A stretch of 9,195 bases of DNA from Bacteroidota bacterium. Lineage in GTDB: Bacteria > Bacteroidota > Kryptoniia > Kryptoniales > JAKASW01. The position numbers and the translations under genes were made by a program. Of this stretch, positions 5,152 to 9,195 are shown one piece after another. The stretch's first letter is position 1; each line of letters opens with the position of its first letter. The stretch spans positions 1 to 9,195 of the forward strand of contig JAJYOS010000199.1 in NCBI GenBank assembly GCA_021796055.1, read 5' to 3'. The notes beneath the pieces were generated by a model. That model was not told the DNA's origin. It saw only the letters and a list, made by a program, of their open reading frames with translations, and ran no database searches.

Positions 5152-7227
5152 TTATCTCCACTTTAATATCAGCACGGTCGTGTCATCGACCGCGTCCGTT
5201 CCCTGCGAAAATTCAGCCAGGGCGCGGATAATGCCTCCCTTGATTTCAGTCGCGGATCCTGCGCTCAACTCCTTCAACAGCGCGTAGAACCGCTCCTCTC
5301 CAAACTCCTTACCGGCGGGATCACGCTGATCGGTAATTCCGTCGGTGTAAAGCACAATTGTATCGCCAGCTTTCAACTCATACTTCTCTTCGCCAAGATG
5401 CCTGCCGAAATCCGCCGACGGTTCCAGCCCGAGCCCGACTCCGGTCGGCCTGATTAGCCTGCAAATCTTTTCACCGGACTCGCCATTTAAACTTATCAAA
5501 ACACCGGGCGTATGACCGGCCCTCACGACGGAGAGCTCTCCGGTTTCGCCGTTCAGCATCGCGTAGATCAATGTAATAAAAAAATTCTTCTGCAGTGTGT
5601 TCCCGACAGCCTCGTTTGCGGCCATCATGAACTCCGACGGCGATTTCCCGGAAGCCGAGAGCGATTGGAACACGCCCTTCATATAAGCCATGTAGAAAGC
5701 CGCGGATGTTCCCTTTCCGGAAACGTCTCCGACGACGAAAGCATATCGGTTCGGGTCGATCTGCGAGCAGTCAATATAGTCACCGCCTACTTCGAATGCA
5801 GGGAACGAAAGAAAATCGGTCTCGAACTTGTCAGAGCTTGGCAGGCTCGTCGGCAAGAGCTTCAGCTGCATCTCATGCGCAATCCGCAGCTCGTGCTGCA
5901 GTCGCTCGTTCTCAAGCGACTTCGAGAAGAGAAGAGAATTCTGAATCGCGACGGCGGCGGTGTCCGCGAACGCGCTCACGGTGGAAATCTCCTCCTCGTC
6001 GAACGCGTAGGGCATCTCGTGAGCCGCGTAAAGCATCCCGATGAACTCTTCGTGCGCGATAAGAGGAACCGCCAGCAGCGATCTGGACGGGAAATTCTTC
6101 AATCCAAATTTGCCGAACTCCTCAATATCATGTATGATCACACGCTTGTTCACCCTGACTTCTTTGCGCACTTCGTCGAAGTCAAATGCAGATAGTTCGT
6201 ATTGGCTCGTCCTGTGTGTGGCCGAAATCCTGTACTCATCCGGCGAACTTCCGTCCCCTTCGTACCTGAGCTCAATCCACACTTTGTTCGCCTGAGTGAC
6301 GGCGCCGACCACGGCAACGGTATTATTGAGTACCTCCGTTGTGTCCATCACGTTCGTGATGACTTTGCTGAGATTCTGATACGAGTCCAGCTCTCTCTTC
6401 TTCTTTTCGAATACCCCGCTCGTCGGTATGTGAAATATCGTTATGATGAATGCGAAGGAGAAGTAAATCGTCAGGAAGAGGAAGACTATCTTCGCGAACT
6501 CACTCATGGGCGGGCTGTAGAAGCCGAGCACCCCTCCCGCCAGGTTTGCCGGACCTATCGAAGCATACGAGTAGCCGAAAAGGACGATCAGCACCAGGGA
6601 GTGAACCAGGGATTTATATTTGTCCTTCCTTGTCAGGAAGACTATCCAGTTCATGCTGACGATGTGAAGCACGGCAATGAAGACTGCAACCACGAACGCG
6701 ATTTCCCTTACCGTGGAGAGGAACGGCGAACCGCCGAAAACGCTGAGCAGCGAAGCGGCGACCGTGAAGCCTAAGAAGACTTCGAATCGCCTCCTCACCT
6801 TCCTCTCAGGCTTTATGTAAATAATATCGCTTACCGTCATCAAAAGGATGAATACGAACGCGCCTATGCCATACGCGAAAGCGGTAGTGGCGATGAGCTG
6901 CATTACGTTTGACGGGACGAACTTTCCGGCGGAGGTGCCTTTGCCTTCGAGGAGAATGCCCCAGGCTGATATTATGGCCGCGGAGAAAAACCCGTAGCCT
7001 ACAAGCTTTCGGAGAATTTCAAGCGGTTTCGCGGAGGTCTTTGTCCTGAAATTCCTAAGCGCGGCATAAAGGAAGAAAAACGAGCCGATTGTGAAGAGGC
7101 TTCTAATGCTATTAAGAACGGGATCCTCCAGGCCGATCGATATTCTGATCCAGTCAAAGACCAGTAAGGCTGCTGCAATCGACCCGGCTGCGACGAAGTA
7201 GAGGCTATTTCTGAGGCTTATTCGCAT
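5152..7227 (-). CDS. Membrane-anchored GAF-SpoIIE (PP2C-type) serine phosphatase
   Basis: From the ATG at 7227 this is a 691-residue protein. The first about 270 residues contain roughly eight hydrophobic helices (near 8-27, 41-60, 75-94, 107-137, 149-165, 177-199, 207-230, 245-268) with little extracellular sequence. A GAF-like domain follows (about 285-440), then a linker with IAHEMQLKLLP and a PP2C/SpoIIE domain from about 475 to the end. Metal-binding acidic residues are present: VGGDYID (Asp483), GDVSGKG (Asp501), YTDGITD (Asp629) and DD (681-682). The likely substrate is the phosphorylated STAS protein encoded next. The membrane part resembles no input domain that I can name. The frame stays open to 7335, with an ATG at 7308, but no start has a good ribosome site; 7227 is preferred because membrane helix 1 follows directly. 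Confidence 0.9.
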   Translation of the reverse strand: MRISLRNSLYFVAAGSIAAALLVFDWIRISIGLEDPVLNSIRSLFTIGSFFFLYAALRNFRTKTSAKPLEILRKLVGYGFFSAAIISAWGILLEGKGTSAGKFVPSNVMQLIATTAFAYGIGAFVFILLMTVSDIIYIKPERKVRRRFEVFLGFTVAASLLSVFGGSPFLSTVREIAFVVAVFIAVLHIVSMNWIVFLTRKDKYKSLVHSLVLIVLFGYSYASIGPANLAGGVLGFYSPPMSEFAKIVFLFLTIYFSFAFIITIFHIPTSGVFEKKKRELDSYQNLSKVITNVMDTTEVLNNTVAVVGAVTQANKVWIELRYEGDGSSPDEYRISATHRTSQYELSAFDFDEVRKEVRVNKRVIIHDIEEFGKFGLKNFPSRSLLAVPLIAHEEFIGMLYAAHEMPYAFDEEEISTVSAFADTAAVAIQNSLLFSKSLENERLQHELRIAHEMQLKLLPTSLPSSDKFETDFLSFPAFEVGGDYIDCSQIDPNRYAFVVGDVSGKGTSAAFYMAYMKGVFQSLSASGKSPSEFMMAANEAVGNTLQKNFFITLIYAMLNGETGELSVVRAGHTPGVLISLNGESGEKICRLIRPTGVGLGLEPSADFGRHLGEEKYELKAGDTIVLYTDGITDQRDPAGKEFGEERFYALLKELSAGSATEIKGGIIRALAEFSQGTDAVDDTTVLILKWR

Positions 7228-7432
7228 GTGCTTTAATCTAATCCTACTCTTCGCATTCTGCAATCTTTTGTTACATAGGAGCACTGAATGGATCCCATAG
7301 GCAACCATGCTATGCGTGCCACGACGGCGAGACAAATGGCATCGCAGTTTACTGACGGAGTCTATGCCATATTCAGGCGTCTATCTTCACTATGATTTGA
7401 ATCGTGCCAGCTCCCTGAGGCATTGCACTAAT
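7228..7432. other. Gap between the DUF1684 gene and the partner-switching operon
   Basis: About 205 bp without a convincing gene; part could be an N-terminal extension of the membrane phosphatase if an earlier start is used. ATGGCAT (7336-7342) and ATGCCAT (7364-7370) form a 7-bp inverted repeat with a 21-base loop and no T-tract, so a terminator is not supported. The promoter of the signalling operon is expected here on the minus strand, but no clear promoter motif was found. Confidence 0.4.
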
Positions 7433-8095
7433 CTAATGCTTCATTTCCCCCGCGTCAATCTTCACATCAAGGTGATTCTCTGCCGGTACTATGGGACAGC
7501 TGAAATCGTGATTGTAAGCGCAGTAAGGATTGTAGGCATAGTTGAAATCCAACGTATACTCCCCTGTATCATTCTCCCGCAGATCGATATACCTTCCTCC
7601 AGCGTAGGAGGTGTTTCCGCAAGTCTCGTCAGTGAATGGGAGAAAAAGGTCGTTCCCTCCATCACCGATCATCTTATAGACGTGGAGTGTCAGCTTCCTG
7701 CCGTCGATTTCAAACTCGAATCTCCCGTACTTTATCGCGGGACGCGTTTCACCCCCGGTCGCTTGTATGCCGACATGTTCCGGCTTCCTCTCTCTAATCA
7801 GCTTCACGCGAAAGATCAGGCTGAAATTGGGAGGATAGTAATTCAGATGCTTGAACGCGCTTCTCTGCTGAATTGTCAGAGGCGACGACGGATCGGATTT
7901 GAAATACGAGTCCTTCCTCTCCCTGAATGAATCAAGGCGCAAAAGATAATCACGCCGTTCGGCGGAATCGAAGGTGAGTTTCTTGTAGTTTGCTGAGCAG
8001 GATGCCAGCGTGAGGCAGGCGAGAGCCAGGAGGAGTGAGGAAAGCCTACTTGCTGTTATCGAGGACAAGTTCCAGGGATATCCTGTGCGTGTCAC
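7433..8095 (-). CDS. DUF1684-family lipoprotein
   Basis: A 220-residue protein (from GTG) with a lipoprotein signal: a hydrophobic stretch ending LTLASC, making Cys33 the likely lipidated residue. The rest carries the DUF1684 pattern: RERKDSYF and SSPLT near the start, LNYYPP, FLPFTDETCG, then GGRYIDL, LDFNYAYNPYCAYN, CPIVPAEN and a final DAGE. The family's biochemical role is unknown; the protein is probably tethered to a membrane facing the periplasm. The GTG at 8095 is chosen because GGAG (8102-8105) lies six bases upstream; TTG at 8098 is possible, and a TTG at 8068 would give a shorter signal peptide. The gene overlaps the end of the PorV-like gene by 50 bp in another frame, so the two are probably cotranscribed. 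Confidence 0.88.
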   Translation of the reverse strand: MTRTGYPWNLSSITASRLSSLLLALACLTLASCSANYKKLTFDSAERRDYLLRLDSFRERKDSYFKSDPSSPLTIQQRSAFKHLNYYPPNFSLIFRVKLIRERKPEHVGIQATGGETRPAIKYGRFEFEIDGRKLTLHVYKMIGDGGNDLFLPFTDETCGNTSYAGGRYIDLRENDTGEYTLDFNYAYNPYCAYNHDFSCPIVPAENHLDVKIDAGEMKH

Positions 8096-9104
8096 CAAGA
8101 GCTCCGGCGTAGGCGAAACGGGCGAAAGAATAGTCTATCTCCAGTTTCGGGAGGTGGATTCCTGCGCCAACGGTGAACTGCTTCACTTCATTATAGCCTG
8201 CCCTTATCGCGATGACATTCTTATAACTGATCTCCGCTCCCATGCGGACGTCCGCGCTGAACGGGCCGAGATGAACAGTCGACGAAGCTCCGAGGTTGTC
8301 GGCATTGAAGATCAGATCGAGGGCGGGCATTACCTGTACCGGTCCTATATCGAGTCCATAACTCGCGCCCGTGGCGAGCGTCGGCGGTGCAACTTCGGTG
8401 GTCCCGTCGGTCCAGGCCACGATAGTGGTCGTGGCGTTCTGAAGGTCTGCGCCGAGATTGAAGCGACTGAAAGGACTGTAGAGCGCTCCGATATCGAAAC
8501 CGATACCGGTTCCGTAAGTAGAACCTATATTTCTTCTTATAAACTTGATGTTCGCGCCGTAAGAAAAATTATCCGTCACGCGCCGCGCGAAGCTTCCGAT
8601 AAGGGCGACGTCTGTCGCGCTGAAGAAAGTTATCTTGGAGTAATCGAGCCTGCTCAGGTTACTCGGATAGTCCGAGCCCAACGGTATGGGATTGCCGTTC
8701 GCGTCTATGCCTGCCAGCTGCGTGTTCGGGATGCCGCTGACGTTAAGGACGATGAGACTCAAACCGACAGTCTCGTTCTTGGAAAGCGATATCGCCCCCG
8801 CGCCGTAATTGAAGCTGACAGCGTTGGCGTAGCGCTGATCGTGCATTAGCATGATTTCAGGATATTTTATGCGGGCAAGTCCCGCCGGGTTCCAGTAACC
8901 CGCAGTGACGTCATTCGCCACAGAGGTGTACGCGCTTCCCATCCCAAGCGCCCTTCCCCCGACGCCTATCGAGAGGAAATCGTTGGCGTACTTGGCGAGC
9001 GTCAGTCCCTGAGCGTGCGCGGTTGGCGCACTACCAAGGCCGATTAGTACTATGAAGAACGCGCCAAGTAAGAGACGATTTTCTTTACTCAAGCGGCTCG
9101 GCAC
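8046..9104 (-). CDS. PorV/PorQ-family (UPF0164) outer-membrane beta-barrel protein
   Basis: A 352-residue protein with a Sec signal peptide (hydrophobic core about 11-26, likely cut after AHA at 31). The mature N-terminus carries the family hallmark: YANDFLSIGVGGRALGMGSA, then NDVTAGYWNPAGLA. The remainder has alternating short amphipathic strands typical of a FadL/PorV-like barrel. PorV is an outer-membrane part of the type IX secretion system, but many FCB genomes encode several relatives of unknown role, so a secretion function should not be assumed. The start is GTG at 9104, with AAGGA (9113-9117) eight bases upstream. It lies inside the end of the preceding gene (20-bp overlap), which suggests coupling. 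No other type IX component is in the window. Confidence 0.88.
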   Translation of the reverse strand: MPSRLSKENRLLLGAFFIVLIGLGSAPTAHAQGLTLAKYANDFLSIGVGGRALGMGSAYTSVANDVTAGYWNPAGLARIKYPEIMLMHDQRYANAVSFNYGAGAISLSKNETVGLSLIVLNVSGIPNTQLAGIDANGNPIPLGSDYPSNLSRLDYSKITFFSATDVALIGSFARRVTDNFSYGANIKFIRRNIGSTYGTGIGFDIGALYSPFSRFNLGADLQNATTTIVAWTDGTTEVAPPTLATGASYGLDIGPVQVMPALDLIFNADNLGASSTVHLGPFSADVRMGAEISYKNVIAIRAGYNEVKQFTVGAGIHLPKLEIDYSFARFAYAGALGDTHRISLELVLDNSK

Positions 9105-9195
9105 CGAACTCGTCCTTCAAGTATTTCACCAACGGATCATTCGCATCTTTGTCGACAGGCTGTTCGCTGTCAACTATCGTAAAATCAATTGCAAC
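9085..9195 (-). CDS. C-terminal fragment of an unidentified protein (possibly DnaX tau)
   Basis: The minus strand is open from the window edge to TAA at 9087-9085, giving 36 residues ending DPLVKYLKDEFGAEPLE. The 20-bp overlap with the PorV-like gene supports a real coding end. An ending with a hydrophobic-acidic helix and FGAE resembles the extreme C-terminus of some DNA polymerase III gamma/tau subunits, but this rests on a very short stretch and is only a guess. The 5' part lies outside the window. Confidence 0.6.
   Translation of the reverse strand, partial: VAIDFTIVDSEQPVDKDANDPLVKYLKDEFGAEPLE

Noticed and set aside
5512..6195. 227-residue open frame on the plus strand
   Set aside because: Antisense to the PP2C and GAF domains of the membrane phosphatase, whose motifs are intact; no family features.
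7336..7370. ATGGCAT/ATGCCAT inverted repeat in the gap before the signalling operon
   Set aside because: Seven-bp stem with a 21-base loop and no T-run; could be chance.
8010..8849. 279-residue open frame on the plus strand
   Set aside because: It lies antisense to the PorV-like and DUF1684 genes, has no recognisable domain and a skewed Arg/Glu-rich composition typical of a shadow frame.
1..9195. CRISPR arrays, tRNA or rRNA genes, toxin-antitoxin or restriction systems
   Set aside because: No regularly spaced direct repeats, no recognisable RNA gene and no matching protein family were seen on either strand.

Overview
The window looks like chromosomal DNA from a Gram-negative bacterium, probably of the Bacteroidota/Chlorobiota/Ignavibacteriota (FCB) group. 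The main evidence is a PorV/UPF0164-type outer-membrane protein, together with a lipoprotein-type DUF1684 protein and an LPS-type GT9 glycosyltransferase. Several genes have clear Shine-Dalgarno sites (GGAGG, AAGGA, GAGGAG), which fits a deep FCB branch better than classical Bacteroidia. This placement is an inference. All complete genes lie on the minus strand, so the biological order runs from the right end to the left.

Right part (9195 to 7433): the 3' end of an unidentified gene (possibly dnaX), a PorV-family outer-membrane protein, and a DUF1684 lipoprotein. Their ends overlap, suggesting one transcription unit. A 205-bp gap with no gene follows.

Middle (7227 to 2515): a compact partner-switching signalling operon. 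It encodes a membrane-anchored GAF-SpoIIE(PP2C) phosphatase, a STAS anti-anti-sigma-type protein, an RsbW-type GHKL kinase, and a soluble GAF-GAF-SpoIIE phosphatase overlapping the kinase gene by 17 bp. The expected logic is that the kinase phosphorylates the STAS protein on Ser58 and the two phosphatases remove the phosphate in response to different inputs. This would set how much kinase is free to bind its target. No sigma factor or other target is present in the window.

Left part (2514 to 1): a GT9 heptosyltransferase-like gene followed 35 bp later by a LysE-family exporter. This pair is enclosed by a perfect 121-bp inverted repeat (1-121 and 2458-2578). Each arm carries the last 20 codons and the stop of the soluble phosphatase plus about 57 bp of AT-rich downstream DNA, so the window opens with a second, oppositely oriented copy of that gene's 3' end. 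It is either a real inverted duplication or invertible segment, or a fold-back assembly artefact. An open frame of about 50 codons crosses the inner edge of the right arm and ends in TAG directly against the GT9 ATG. This is the most unusual part of the window.
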